In this document: piece by piece, positions 25,366 through 34,385 of the stretch | How the letters are laid out: every line of letters starts with the position of its first letter | Numbering within the stretch: the stretch's first letter is position 1 | Source of the DNA: Streptomyces xiamenensis | GTDB taxonomy: Bacteria; Actinomycetota; Actinomycetes; Streptomycetales; Streptomycetaceae | Length of the DNA: 64,000 nucleotides | Direction of reading: 5' to 3' | Assembly (NCBI RefSeq): GCF_000993785.3 | Contig: NZ_CP009922.3 | Coordinates: forward strand, 4,588,001 to 4,652,000 | Made by a program: the position numbers and the translations under genes | Notes under the pieces: model-generated | Seen by the model: only the letters and a program-made list of their open reading frames with translations | Told to the model about the DNA's origin: nothing | Database searches by the model: none

Positions 25366-25415
25366 CGCCTAAGGACCCCGCCGTACGCGCGGATGCGCAG
25401 GCTGCCCGATGTGCC
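25366..25415 (+). promoter_or_regulatory. Upstream boxes of the second LAL unit
   Basis: CGCCTAAGGACCCC (25366-25379) and CCCGATGTGCC (25405-25415) are the same two elements as at 21694 and 21754, but 39 instead of 60 bp apart start to start. The difference of 21 bp is two turns of B-DNA, so both arrangements keep the boxes on the same face. Confidence 0.5.
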
Positions 25416-25482
25416 CGCCCCACCTGCCCGAGGAGTGTGGAGGCATCCAGAGATCAGCCACCACGGCGAAGGCGGGGACCCC

Positions 25483-25689
25483 ATGTACGGCGACCTCAAC
25501 ATCGACATCGTCCGGGAACGCATCGAGAGCCTGCGGCGCGAAGCGCGCCACGAGCGCCTGCTGCGCGAGGCCGGCCGGGCACGGCGGGCGGCCGACGCCG
25601 CGAGGCCGGCCGTCACGGGAGCGGACGGAGGTCAGGAACGGAGCGTACGGGCGTCCGTACCCCGCCGCTGGCTGCGGACCCGCGCGTGA
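25483..25689 (+). CDS. Small Arg-rich helical protein upstream of LAL regulator 2
   Basis: 68 residues: MYGDLNIDIVRERIESLRREARHERLLREAGRARRAADAARP, then a tail ending VPRRWLRTRA. The N-terminal part is a strongly charged amphipathic helix. The start is ATG 25483 with GGCGGGGACC upstream. I recall small actinobacterial proteins with a similar Y-x-D-L-N-I-D-I-V start, often near LuxR or LAL genes. It occupies the same position relative to its LAL gene as the 53-residue protein of unit 1. Function unknown. Confidence 0.68.
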   Translation: MYGDLNIDIVRERIESLRREARHERLLREAGRARRAADAARPAVTGADGGQERSVRASVPRRWLRTRA

Positions 25690-25766
25690 CACCCGCCGCT
25701 CCTGTCCCCGGCTCCGCCCCCGAAACTCCCGGGAGCTTGTCGGACGGATGTGCGATCCTGCGAAAC

Positions 25767-28700
25767 ATGCAGATCAGATCCGTCAGCCCGGTGTTCGTCG
25801 GACGCGACAAGGAGAGCGCCGCCCTGGACCGCGCACTCCGTGAGGCGGACGACGGCACCCCGCAGGCGGTACTCATCGGCGGCGAGGCGGGGGTGGGCAA
25901 GACCCGGCTGCTGGAAGAGGCACTCGCGCGTGCCGCCCGGGACACCGGCGCCCTCACCGTCGTCGGCGCCTGCGTGGAGGCGGGTGCCGACGGCCTGCCG
26001 TTCGCCCCCGTCTCCACACTGCTGCGCGGCCTGCACCGCCGGTTCGGTGACGAACTCACCCAGGCCGCCGCCGGATTCGGCGACGAACTGGCCCGGCTCC
26101 TGCCCGAACTGGGCGAGCCCACCGCCCTCCCCGCCCCGGCCGGCACCGAGGAGGGCCGCGGCCGGCTCTTCGAACTGACCGCGCGCCTGCTGGAAACCCT
26201 CGCCGGGACCCGCACCCTGGTCCTGGCCATCGAGGACCTGCACTGGTCGGACCGCTCCACCCGCGAACTGCTCAGCTACCTCTTCCGCTCCCTGCCGCGC
26301 GGCCGGGTCCTGCTGCTGATGACCTACCGCTCCGACGACATCCACCGCCGCCACCCGCTGCGGCCCTTCCTCGCCGAGCTGGACCGGCTGCGCACGGTGC
26401 GGCGGATCGAACTGGAGCGGTTCACCGTCGACGAGGTCCGCCGCCAGCTGGCCGGCATCCACGGCAGCGAACCCCGGGCCCGGGTGGTCGAGCAGGTCTA
26501 CGCCCGCTCGGACGGCAACGCCTTCTTCGTCGAGGAGCTCGCGGGCTGCCTCAAGGGGGACGAGCCGCCCGGCATGATCAGCGACTCGGTGCGCGATCTG
26601 CTGCTGGTCCGGGTCGAGGCGCTGCCCGAGACCGTCCAGCGGGTGATCCGGATCGCCGCCAGGGGCGGCTCCCGGGTGGAACACGCCCTGCTGCGCGCGG
26701 TCGTCCCCGGCGACGAGGACGAGCTGATCGAGGCGCTGCGCACCGCCGTAGGCGCCAATCTGCTGCGGGTGGACGAGGACGACAGCTACCGCTTCCGGCA
26801 CGCCCTGGTACGGGAGGCGGTCATCGACGACCTGCTGCCGGGTGAGCGGTCACGGCTCTCCCGCCGCTACGCGGAGGCGCTGGAGGCGGACCCGGCGCTG
26901 GTGTGCGCCGACGAACGCCCCGCCCGGCTGGCGGGGTTCTGGTACCAGGCCAACGACCCCGTCAAGGCGCTGCCCGCGACGCTGCGCGCGGCGGACGCGG
27001 CACGCGGCCGGCACGCGTACGCCGAGCAGCTGAGGATGCTGGATCGCGTCCTGGAACTGTGGGACAGCGTGCCGGCGGAGATCAGGACCGCGCAGCGCCC
27101 GGCGCGGGACGTGGAGTCGTACCCGCTGTGCGACTGTGTGGACGAGACCCTGGCCCACCTGGACCTGCTGGCCGAGATCACGCTGACCGCCCGGCTCGCG
27201 GGGGAGCCGGAGCGGGGCCTGTCGGTGGCCAGGCGGGCGCTGCGCATCATCGTGGAGCCGGAGCATCCGCTGCGCGCGGCGTGGTTCTGGAGCCAGACGT
27301 CACGGCTGCTGCGCCATCTGGCCCGGGGCACCGGCTGGGAGGAGCTCAAGCGGGCCCAGGCGCTGCTGGCCGGGTTCGACCCGTCCCCCACCCACGCCCA
27401 TGTGCTGACCGAGGCCGCCACCTGGGGGGTGCTGTTCGACGCGGGGCCCGACGCGCTGGAGACGGCGCGGCAGGCCGTGGACCTGGCCCGCGCCATGGGC
27501 AACGAGGAGGCCGAACTGCACGCCCTGGTAAGTCTGGGCGGGCTGATGACCGAGACCGGCGCGGGCGAGGAGGGCATCGCCGTGATGCGGGCGGCGGCCG
27601 AGCGGGTGCAGGCCGGGCACCACGTCAACGTCTTCACCCGCAGCCACGTCAACCTCCAGTCGGTCCTGGAGACCGTGGGCCGTTCCCGGGAGTCCCTGGA
27701 GGTGGGCGAGGAGGCGCTGAAGCTCACCGACCGGTGGCGGCTGCGGCAGACCGCGGTGTGGCTGCACCGCAACCGCGGTGACGCGCTGTACTCCCTGGGC
27801 CGCTGGGACGACGCGGCGACGGCGGGGCGCACCGCCGCCGCCGACGCGGCGTCCCCGGTGAACCGCGCGCTGTCGGCCGAGTTCGTCGCCCAGGTGGCGC
27901 TGGCACGCGGCGAGTACGAGGTCGCGGAGGCCGAGATCGCGGTGATGACCGAGCAGTACAACGCGTACGACCGGTCGGTGCAGCACGCCCACCCGGCGGC
28001 CCGCTGCAAGCTGCTGCTCGCGGCGGCCCGGGGCCGGATCCTGGACGCGCGGGAACTGTTCGCCGCGGCCGTGGCGGCCGGGCTCGCGCCGGGCGCCGGC
28101 AGTTACACCTGGCCGTTGGTGCACGCGGCGGCGGTCGCCGAGGCGGACGCGGCCGGGGTGTCGGCCGCCGCACCCGGACGGGCGGAGGCGATCGGCCTGA
28201 TCCGTACGTACGCGGCCGGGCTCCGCCGCCACTATCCGGTGTGGCAGGCCCACGCGGAGCTGGTCGAGGCGGAGCTGCGGCGGGCCGAGGGCACGGTGCG
28301 GGCGGCCGACTGGGCCGCGGTGATCGCCGCGCTGGAAGGGCTGGAGCGTCCCTACCTGCTCGCGCAGGCCCGCGCGCACGGCGCGGAGACACTGCTGGCG
28401 GACGGCGACCGCGAGGGCGCGGGCGCGCTGCTGATCCAGGCGTACGAGGCGGCCCGCGCCCTGGGTGCGGCACCGCTGATGCGCGGGGTCGAACTACTGG
28501 CCCAGCGCGCCCGGCTGCCGCTCGCTCCCGCCGCCGGCCCCGGGACGGCGGGGCGGGACGACCGGGGCCTGACCCGCCGCGAACGCGATGTGCTGGCCCT
28601 GGTGGCGGCCGGCCGCAGCAACCGCCAGATAGCGCAGGAGCTCTTCATCTCCCCGAAGACGGCCAGCGTCCATGTCTCCCACATCCTGGCCAAGCTGGAG

Positions 28701-28781
28701 GTGTCGGGCCGGGGGGAGGCGGCGGCGCTGGCGCACCGGCTGGGCCTGCTGACGGAGGAACGGGTCACCCCGGCCCGCTGA
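25767..28781 (+). CDS. LAL-type LuxR regulator 2
   Basis: 1,004 residues, clear paralogue of regulator 1. Walker A GEAGVGKT occupies the same residues (39-46), and Walker B (LVLAIEDLHWSDRSTRELL), RHPLRPFLAELDRLRTVRR and the C-terminal LuxR HTH (LTRRERDVLALVAAGRSNRQIAQ, ISPKTASVHVSHILAKL) are nearly identical, while the TPR-like middle has diverged. That pattern fits tandem duplication followed by change in the sensing region. The start ATG has no ribosome site; a GATCCT hexamer lies 7 nt before it, so a leaderless message is likely. No good evidence of the inducer. Confidence 0.88.
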   Translation: MQIRSVSPVFVGRDKESAALDRALREADDGTPQAVLIGGEAGVGKTRLLEEALARAARDTGALTVVGACVEAGADGLPFAPVSTLLRGLHRRFGDELTQAAAGFGDELARLLPELGEPTALPAPAGTEEGRGRLFELTARLLETLAGTRTLVLAIEDLHWSDRSTRELLSYLFRSLPRGRVLLLMTYRSDDIHRRHPLRPFLAELDRLRTVRRIELERFTVDEVRRQLAGIHGSEPRARVVEQVYARSDGNAFFVEELAGCLKGDEPPGMISDSVRDLLLVRVEALPETVQRVIRIAARGGSRVEHALLRAVVPGDEDELIEALRTAVGANLLRVDEDDSYRFRHALVREAVIDDLLPGERSRLSRRYAEALEADPALVCADERPARLAGFWYQANDPVKALPATLRAADAARGRHAYAEQLRMLDRVLELWDSVPAEIRTAQRPARDVESYPLCDCVDETLAHLDLLAEITLTARLAGEPERGLSVARRALRIIVEPEHPLRAAWFWSQTSRLLRHLARGTGWEELKRAQALLAGFDPSPTHAHVLTEAATWGVLFDAGPDALETARQAVDLARAMGNEEAELHALVSLGGLMTETGAGEEGIAVMRAAAERVQAGHHVNVFTRSHVNLQSVLETVGRSRESLEVGEEALKLTDRWRLRQTAVWLHRNRGDALYSLGRWDDAATAGRTAAADAASPVNRALSAEFVAQVALARGEYEVAEAEIAVMTEQYNAYDRSVQHAHPAARCKLLLAAARGRILDARELFAAAVAAGLAPGAGSYTWPLVHAAAVAEADAAGVSAAAPGRAEAIGLIRTYAAGLRRHYPVWQAHAELVEAELRRAEGTVRAADWAAVIAALEGLERPYLLAQARAHGAETLLADGDREGAGALLIQAYEAARALGAAPLMRGVELLAQRARLPLAPAAGPGTAGRDDRGLTRRERDVLALVAAGRSNRQIAQELFISPKTASVHVSHILAKLEVSGRGEAAALAHRLGLLTEERVTPAR

Positions 28782-28835
28782 CCCGCGGACCGCCGAGGGG
28801 GCCGTCCGGCTCTCCGCCGCCACGGGGCGGGGACA

Positions 28836-29852
28836 TCATTCCCAAGAGCCCTGGGCCGCCGGCAGCGCCGCGATCTCCTTCAGGTCCAGCGGTGTCAGCC
28901 GGACCTCGTCGGCCGCCGCGTTCTCCCGCGCCCAGTGCTCCTGCTTGGTGCCGGGTATCGGTATCACGTGCCGCCCCTGCGCCAGCAGCCACGCCAGCGC
29001 CACCTGGGCGACCGTCGCCCCCTCGTGCCGGGCGGCCACCCGGCGCAGCCCCGCGACCAGCGGCTGGTTGGCCGCCATCATCTCCGCGGTGAAGCGCGGG
29101 TGCCGGGCCCGCAGGTCCTCCGGTTCGAAGCCGACGCCGGGCGTCAGCGTGCCGCTGAGGAAACCGTTCCCCAGCGGCATCGCCGCCAGCAGCCCGATCC
29201 CCCGCGCCTCGCACCACGGCAGCAGCCCGCGCAGCGCCTCGGGCGACCACACCGACAGCTCCGCCTGGACGGAGTTCACCGGGAACACCTGCTGGATCCG
29301 GCTGAGCACCCGCAGCGTGCGGTCGTACCGGTCAGGTGCCACCGCGCCGGCCCGCACGCCGCGCCCGTGCCGGCCGCGTGGCTCCAGCGCGCACAGCCCC
29401 AGCGCCCGCACCTTTCCGGCCGCCACCAGCTCGGCCATCGCCCCCCAGGTCTCCTCCACCGGCACCTCGGGATCGATCCGGTGCAGCTGGTACAGATCGA
29501 TCACATCGGTCCGCAGCCGGCGCAGCGACGCGTCGCAGGCGCGCCTGATGTAGGAGGGGCGGCCGTTGGCCACGATGTGCCGCTCGCCGGCGAGCAGCCC
29601 GCACTTGGCGGCCAGGTACACCTCGTCCCTGCGTTCCTTCAGCACCCGGCCCAGCAGCAGTTCATTGGTGTACGGGCCGTACATGTCCGCGGTGTCCACC
29701 AGCGTGCACCCCGCGTCCAGCGCGGCCCGCACCGTCCGCAGCGAGCCCTGTCTGTCCCGCTGGGAGGCCGAATACGCCCAGCTCATCGGCATGCAGCCCA
29801 GACCGATGGCCCCTACCCGGACCGCCCCCGTGCCGATCGTCCTGTACCGCAC
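28836..29852 (-). CDS. Aldo/keto reductase
   Basis: 338 residues. AKR barrel with the catalytic tetrad positions: D and Y in LVDTADMYGPYTNE, K in LAAKCGL, H in YQLHRID. N terminus VRYRTIGTGAVRVGAIGLGC and the NADP-binding end PIPGTKQEHWARENAAA are standard. A 25-residue insert (EPRGRHGRGVRAGAVAPDRYD) sits between the GKVRALGL strand and the QQVFPVNSVQAELS strand, where the family usually has only a short link. GTG start at 29852 with AAGGA upstream. Substrate unknown. Divergent from the 2-hydroxyacid dehydrogenase gene. Confidence 0.87.
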   Translation of the reverse strand: MRYRTIGTGAVRVGAIGLGCMPMSWAYSASQRDRQGSLRTVRAALDAGCTLVDTADMYGPYTNELLLGRVLKERRDEVYLAAKCGLLAGERHIVANGRPSYIRRACDASLRRLRTDVIDLYQLHRIDPEVPVEETWGAMAELVAAGKVRALGLCALEPRGRHGRGVRAGAVAPDRYDRTLRVLSRIQQVFPVNSVQAELSVWSPEALRGLLPWCEARGIGLLAAMPLGNGFLSGTLTPGVGFEPEDLRARHPRFTAEMMAANQPLVAGLRRVAARHEGATVAQVALAWLLAQGRHVIPIPGTKQEHWARENAAADEVRLTPLDLKEIAALPAAQGSWE

Positions 29853-29998
29853 CGAACCGTTCCTTCCCCACTGTGCCCCCGCTGTGCCCCGTCGTGCCCG
29901 GCCCCCGCCGTCCCGCCGTCCGCGTCCTCCAACGTAACCGGCGCGGCCGACAGCTTCGCCGGAAGGGCCGTCCAACGGCCGCGCGTAGCCTGGCGGTC

Positions 29999-31024
29999 AT
30001 GACCACAGGAGATGTCTGGCTGCCCCTGCCACCCGCCGAACTGGCCCCCCTGCCCGCCTCGCTCACCTACGTCCACTGGAACGGCGAGGAGGAGTTCCCC
30101 GCCGACCCCGCCGACTGCGTGTTCTACACGGTGCCCTACATGAAGGGCCCCGAGGTCGCGGTGCGCCCGCTGCCGCACATGCCCCGGCTGCGCGTGGTGC
30201 AGACCCTGACGGCGGGCGTGGACCACATGCTGCCCGCCGTACCGGCGCTGCCCACCGGGGCCCTGCTGTGCAACGCCGGGCCGCTGCACAACACCTCGAC
30301 CGCCGAACTCGCCCTCACCCTCACCCTGTCCGCGCTGCGCGGCGTCCCGAAGGCGGTGCGCGACCAGAGTGCCGAGCGCTGGGACACCCGGCTGTGGACC
30401 TCCCTGGCCGACCGGCGGGTGCTCATCGTCGGGTACGGCGGGATCGGCGCGGCCATCGAGGAACGGCTGCTGCCGTTCGAACCGGCCGAGGTGGTACGGG
30501 TCGCCGGCCGGGCCCGTACCTCCCCGCGCGGCCCGGTGCACGCCTCCACCGATCTGCCGGCGCTGCTGCCGGGGGCGGAGGTGGTGATCGTGGCGACGCC
30601 GCTGACCGAGGCGACCCGTGGTCTGGTCGGGGCGAAGTTCCTGGCCGCGCTGCCGGACGGCGCCCTGCTGGTGAATGTCTCACGCGGCGCGGTGGTGGAC
30701 ACCGAGGCGCTGCTGGCGGAGCTGGAGTCGGGCCGGCTGCTGGCCGCGCTCGATGTCACGGACCCCGAGCCGCTGCCCGCCGGGCATCCGCTGTGGCAGG
30801 CGCCGGGGGTGCTCATCACCCCGCATGTCGGTGGCCCCTCCACGGCTTTCAGGCCGCGTGCCGAACGTCTGGTCCGGGCCCAGCTGGAACGGTTCGCGGC
30901 GGGGGAGACCCCGAGTACGTGGTGGCCGAAGCCGAATAGATCACAGGAGTCACATCAATCACACAGTGAGATGAGTTCGCTACGCATCGTGCAGAGGGTC
31001 CCCCTCATTATTACTCTGGGTTGA
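29999..31024 (+). CDS. D-isomer-specific 2-hydroxyacid dehydrogenase
   Basis: 341 residues. NAD-binding loop VGYGGIGAAI, catalytic Arg in VNVSRGAVVDTEAL, Glu in VTDPEPLPAGHPLW and His in ITPHVGGPS: the full Arg-Glu-His set. The N-terminal substrate domain is short and ends in the GPLHNTSTAELALTL hinge. Such enzymes reduce 2-ketoacids to D-2-hydroxyacids, and the substrate is not evident. A Ser/Gln-rich tail of ~25 residues (NRSQESHQSHSEMSS) follows the usual end. The start ATG is 147 nt from the divergent AKR start. Confidence 0.87.
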   Translation: MTTGDVWLPLPPAELAPLPASLTYVHWNGEEEFPADPADCVFYTVPYMKGPEVAVRPLPHMPRLRVVQTLTAGVDHMLPAVPALPTGALLCNAGPLHNTSTAELALTLTLSALRGVPKAVRDQSAERWDTRLWTSLADRRVLIVGYGGIGAAIEERLLPFEPAEVVRVAGRARTSPRGPVHASTDLPALLPGAEVVIVATPLTEATRGLVGAKFLAALPDGALLVNVSRGAVVDTEALLAELESGRLLAALDVTDPEPLPAGHPLWQAPGVLITPHVGGPSTAFRPRAERLVRAQLERFAAGETPSTWWPKPNRSQESHQSHSEMSSLRIVQRVPLIITLG

Positions 31025-31114
31025 ATGCCTATGGCGCTGAGTGACGGTGCTGGTGTATCGTCCCTGCCGGGGAGAGTTCAGCGGAGCAGGGGGCGACAGG
31101 CGGATGCACGGTCC

Positions 31115-34100
31115 ATGGACGAAATGCCGACTTCAGCACGGCCGCGGTACCGCGTGGCGGGCGAGCCGATGAGCACCGGGGACAGCACCGCGCCCCCGGC
31201 CGCCCCGCCACCGCGGCCCGCCCTGCTCGGCGGGCCACTGCCGCAGCTGGCGCTGGCCGCCCTGTGCGGGGCCTACGTGGTGGGCGCCGCGTTCGGCTGG
31301 GGAACGCCCCAGGCCGCCGCCTTCATGGGCGACTTCGGGCTCAGCGCCGCCGCCTGGCTCGCCAGCGGATCCTGCCTGTGGTACGCGCGCACCCGCGCCG
31401 GATCCCTGCGCCCTGCCTGGGTGCTGCTGGGGCTCTCCTCCGCCATGACGGGCCTGGGCAGCGCGATCTGGGGCTGGTACGAGGTGGTGCTGCGGGTCCC
31501 CGTCCCGCGCACCTCGGCCGCCGATCTGTGCTACCTGCTGTTCGCGCCGCTGGCCATCGTCGGCCTGCTGATGCTCGCCAAACGTCCGCTGAACCGCACC
31601 GGCTGGCTCTGTTTCGGCCTGGACGCCTGGCTGGTCGCCGGCTCGCTGCTGACGCTCACCTGGAGCGTGGCGCTGGTCCACACCGCCGAACGGCAGGGCG
31701 AGTCGGTGGCCAGGGCGGCGCTCGCCCTGGGCTACCCACTCCTGGACATCGCCCTGGTGTCCATGCTGCTGGTGCTGCACTTCCGGCGCGGCCCGGAACA
31801 CCGCTCCGCGGTCAACATGGCGGTCGGCGGGCTCGCCGTCACGGTGCTGTGCGACGCCCTGTTCAGCTCCCCGATGCTGCGTGAGCACTACAGCTCGGGA
31901 CAGTTGCTGGACGCCGGCTGGTTCGCCGGGTCCCTGCTGCTGGCGCTGGCCCCCTGGGTGTCGGGGCGGCCCGGGGAGGACGAGCGGCCCGGCGCGCGGG
32001 CGCCCCGGAGCACGGACGTCGCCGACGGCACCCCGGACGCCGGAGCCACCGCCCCCTCCACGCCCTCGCTCACCCCCCTCACCCCGTCCGCTCCGCTCGC
32101 CGCGGGCCCGCCCCTCGCCCCCGCGGCCCCCGTCGCCGCGCGTACGGGTGCCACCCTCCCGGAGGACGAGGACGGCGAGGGGTCGCCCGACCGGCTCGGC
32201 TCCTTCACCTCTCTGATGCCCTATCTCGCCGCCGCCGTCTGCTTCCTGAGTATCCTGCTCACCTACAACACCGGCGGCGGCCGGCCGGACCCGGTGGTGG
32301 TGGTCACCGCCGCCACCGTGGTGGTGGCGCTGCTGGCCCGGCAGGGCATCACCCTCATGGAGAACACGAAGCTCACGCGCGAACTGGCCCGGCAGGAGAA
32401 TCATTTCCGTTCCCTCGTCCAGGGCTCCAGCGACGTGATCATGATCTCCGCCTCGGACGGCAAGCTCCGGTACGTCAGCCCGGCCGCCGCCGGAGTCTAC
32501 GGACGGGACCCCGACCGGCTGATCGGCAAGCCGTTCCACAGCCTCATCCACCCCGAGGACGCCGACCGCGTGCTCTACGAGCTGTGCCGCTTCCTGGCCG
32601 CCGCCCCCGATGCCGAGCCGGCCACCCGCATCGAGTGCCGCATCCGGCACGGCGGCCCCGACGAACGGTGGATGCACATCGAGTCCACTGTCAACCGCCA
32701 CCTCAACGGCCTCATCTTCAACAGCCGCGACGTCACCGACCGGGTACGCCTCCAGGAACAGCTGCGGCACAGCGCCTCCCACGACGCGCTCACCGATCTG
32801 CCCAACCGCGCCCTGTTCACCGAGCGCCTTCAGGCGGCGCTGGGCCAGGGCCCGGTGGCGGCCGGCGAGATCGCGGTGCTCTTCATCGACCTCGACGGCT
32901 TCAAGGCCGTCAACGACTCGATCGGCCACCAGGCGGGCGACGAACTGCTGGTCCGGGCCGCCCGGCGGCTGCGGGAGTCGGTACGCCAGGGCGATGTGAC
33001 CGCGCGGCTGGGCGGGGACGAGTTCGCCGCGCTCATCACCGGGGACCCGGGCGCCGCCCCCGCCCCCCGCGAACAGCGCATGACGGAGATCGCCGAACGG
33101 GTGCGCGCCGCACTGTCCCGCCCTTACCACCTGCGCGAGGGCGAGGTGCGGGTGGCCGCCAGCATCGGCGTCGCCTTCGCCGAGCCGGGCAGCACCCCCG
33201 CCACCCTGATGCGCGACGCCGACCTGGCCATGTACCGCGCCAAACAGGCGGGCAAGGCCCGCGTCGAGTTCTACGCGCCCCACCTGCGCACCGAGGCGGT
33301 ACGCCGCACCCAGCTCGCCGCACGGCTGCGCACCGCCCTGCACACCGGTGAGCTGACCCTGCTCCATCAGCCGGTCGTCACCCTGGCCGACGGCCGGATC
33401 GCCGCCCTCAGCGCCCAGGCCCGCCGGCGCTCCGCCCACGCGCCGCTGTCCACCCCGCTGGAGCACCTGCGCCCCCGCCGCGAGTACGGGCCCCCGTTCG
33501 CCCGCCTCACCGACCACCACGGCGGCGCCGACCGGTCCACGGACGTCACCCGCTGGCTGCTGGAGCAGGCCGTCGCCGAGGCCGGACGGCGGCACGCGGC
33601 GGGGCTGACCCTGCCGGTCAGCGTCCGGGTGCCCGCCGGCCGGCTCGCGGACCGGTCCCTGGGCGCCGGCGGCATCGAGGCACTCCTGGCCCAGCACGAC
33701 CTGCCCGCCGAGGCCCTCGTCCTGGAGCTTCCCGAGTCCGGCCCCGCGCTCGCCGCGCCCGAACTGCGCCGCCGCCTGTCCGACCTCAGCCGGCTCGGCG
33801 TGGGCATCGCCCTGGACGGCTTCGGCGGGCCCGCCACCCCGCCCGCCGTGCTGCACCGGCTCCCCGTCGACCTCGTCCGCCTGGACCGCGAGCTCACCGA
33901 AGGGCTTGTGGACTCACCCTCCCTGCGCACCATCACCGCCGGACTGCTGCGGATGGCCGCGGACCTGGGCGTCCACACCCTGGCCGACGGCGTCGACCAC
34001 CCCGACCTCGCCGCCACGCTGTGCGCCCTGGGATGCAGCCACGCCCAGGGCCCGGCCTTCGGCGAGCCCCTGGATCCGATCCGCCTGCACCGGCTGCTGG

Positions 34101-34252
34101 AGAGCGGCCGGGCGCCCCGGCCGTCCGGGGCGGCCACGGAGCCTGCCGCCGGTCTGGCCGCCGTTCCGGCCACCTTTCCGGCGCCCCGGCTGCACGGCCG
34201 CGCCGACCCGACCGCCGCCGGGCCCGCCCCGTCCCCGGTGGCGCCCACATAG
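31115..34252 (+). CDS. Membrane PAS-GGDEF-(degenerate EAL) protein, CdgC-like diguanylate cyclase
   Basis: 1,045 residues from the chosen start. About ten membrane helices (ALAALCGAYVVGAAFGW onward), interrupted by a ~75-residue Ala/Pro/Ser linker, are followed by a PAS domain (NHFRSLVQGSSDVIMISASDG), an intact GGDEF site (RLGGDEFAAL, 633-637; DLDGFKAVND) and a C-terminal EAL-like domain. The EAL signature is replaced by SAQARRR (from 766) and DDFGTGYSSL by DGFGGPATPP, so phosphodiesterase activity is unlikely. Expected role: c-di-GMP synthesis. The position just before ilvB is where I recall the Streptomyces CdgC gene. Start uncertain: ATG 31025 abuts the previous stop, ATG 31169 is also possible. 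Confidence 0.82.
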   Translation: MDEMPTSARPRYRVAGEPMSTGDSTAPPAAPPPRPALLGGPLPQLALAALCGAYVVGAAFGWGTPQAAAFMGDFGLSAAAWLASGSCLWYARTRAGSLRPAWVLLGLSSAMTGLGSAIWGWYEVVLRVPVPRTSAADLCYLLFAPLAIVGLLMLAKRPLNRTGWLCFGLDAWLVAGSLLTLTWSVALVHTAERQGESVARAALALGYPLLDIALVSMLLVLHFRRGPEHRSAVNMAVGGLAVTVLCDALFSSPMLREHYSSGQLLDAGWFAGSLLLALAPWVSGRPGEDERPGARAPRSTDVADGTPDAGATAPSTPSLTPLTPSAPLAAGPPLAPAAPVAARTGATLPEDEDGEGSPDRLGSFTSLMPYLAAAVCFLSILLTYNTGGGRPDPVVVVTAATVVVALLARQGITLMENTKLTRELARQENHFRSLVQGSSDVIMISASDGKLRYVSPAAAGVYGRDPDRLIGKPFHSLIHPEDADRVLYELCRFLAAAPDAEPATRIECRIRHGGPDERWMHIESTVNRHLNGLIFNSRDVTDRVRLQEQLRHSASHDALTDLPNRALFTERLQAALGQGPVAAGEIAVLFIDLDGFKAVNDSIGHQAGDELLVRAARRLRESVRQGDVTARLGGDEFAALITGDPGAAPAPREQRMTEIAERVRAALSRPYHLREGEVRVAASIGVAFAEPGSTPATLMRDADLAMYRAKQAGKARVEFYAPHLRTEAVRRTQLAARLRTALHTGELTLLHQPVVTLADGRIAALSAQARRRSAHAPLSTPLEHLRPRREYGPPFARLTDHHGGADRSTDVTRWLLEQAVAEAGRRHAAGLTLPVSVRVPAGRLADRSLGAGGIEALLAQHDLPAEALVLELPESGPALAAPELRRRLSDLSRLGVGIALDGFGGPATPPAVLHRLPVDLVRLDRELTEGLVDSPSLRTITAGLLRMAADLGVHTLADGVDHPDLAATLCALGCSHAQGPAFGEPLDPIRLHRLLESGRAPRPSGAATEPAAGLAAVPATFPAPRLHGRADPTAAGPAPSPVAPT

Positions 34253-34273
34253 TGAGACGTGGATTCCGCCCAC

Positions 34274-34303
34274 TTGACACAGGGCCGCCCATAGGTGGAG
34301 GGT
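34274..34303 (+). promoter_or_regulatory. Candidate promoter of the ilvBNC operon
   Basis: A consensus -35 TTGACA at 34274-34279 is followed after 18 nt by GAGGGT at 34298-34303, a weak -10. It lies just before the leader-peptide start at 34311. The -35 is convincing; the -10 is a best guess. Confidence 0.45.
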
Positions 34304-34310
34304 CATCACC

Positions 34311-34352
34311 ATGCAGACCCGAATTCTCGTACTTGGACGGCGCGTCGGCTGA
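34311..34352 (+). CDS. ilvB attenuator leader peptide
   Basis: 13-codon open frame MQTRILVLGRRVG with GGAGGG 8 nt upstream. Four consecutive codons read Ile-Leu-Val-Leu, exactly the products of the downstream pathway. Together with the terminator at 34386-34420 this is a classical ribosome-mediated attenuator, known for branched-chain genes in actinobacteria. Confidence 0.85.
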   Translation: MQTRILVLGRRVG

Positions 34353-34385
34353 CCCCGGGACACCCCCCGCGGACCAGCGACGCGC

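Noticed and set aside
31025..31114. Start of the CdgC-like gene at ATG 31025
   Set aside because: It abuts the previous stop without a clear ribosome site, and the added Ser/Arg/Gly-rich stretch has no feature; kept as an alternative only.
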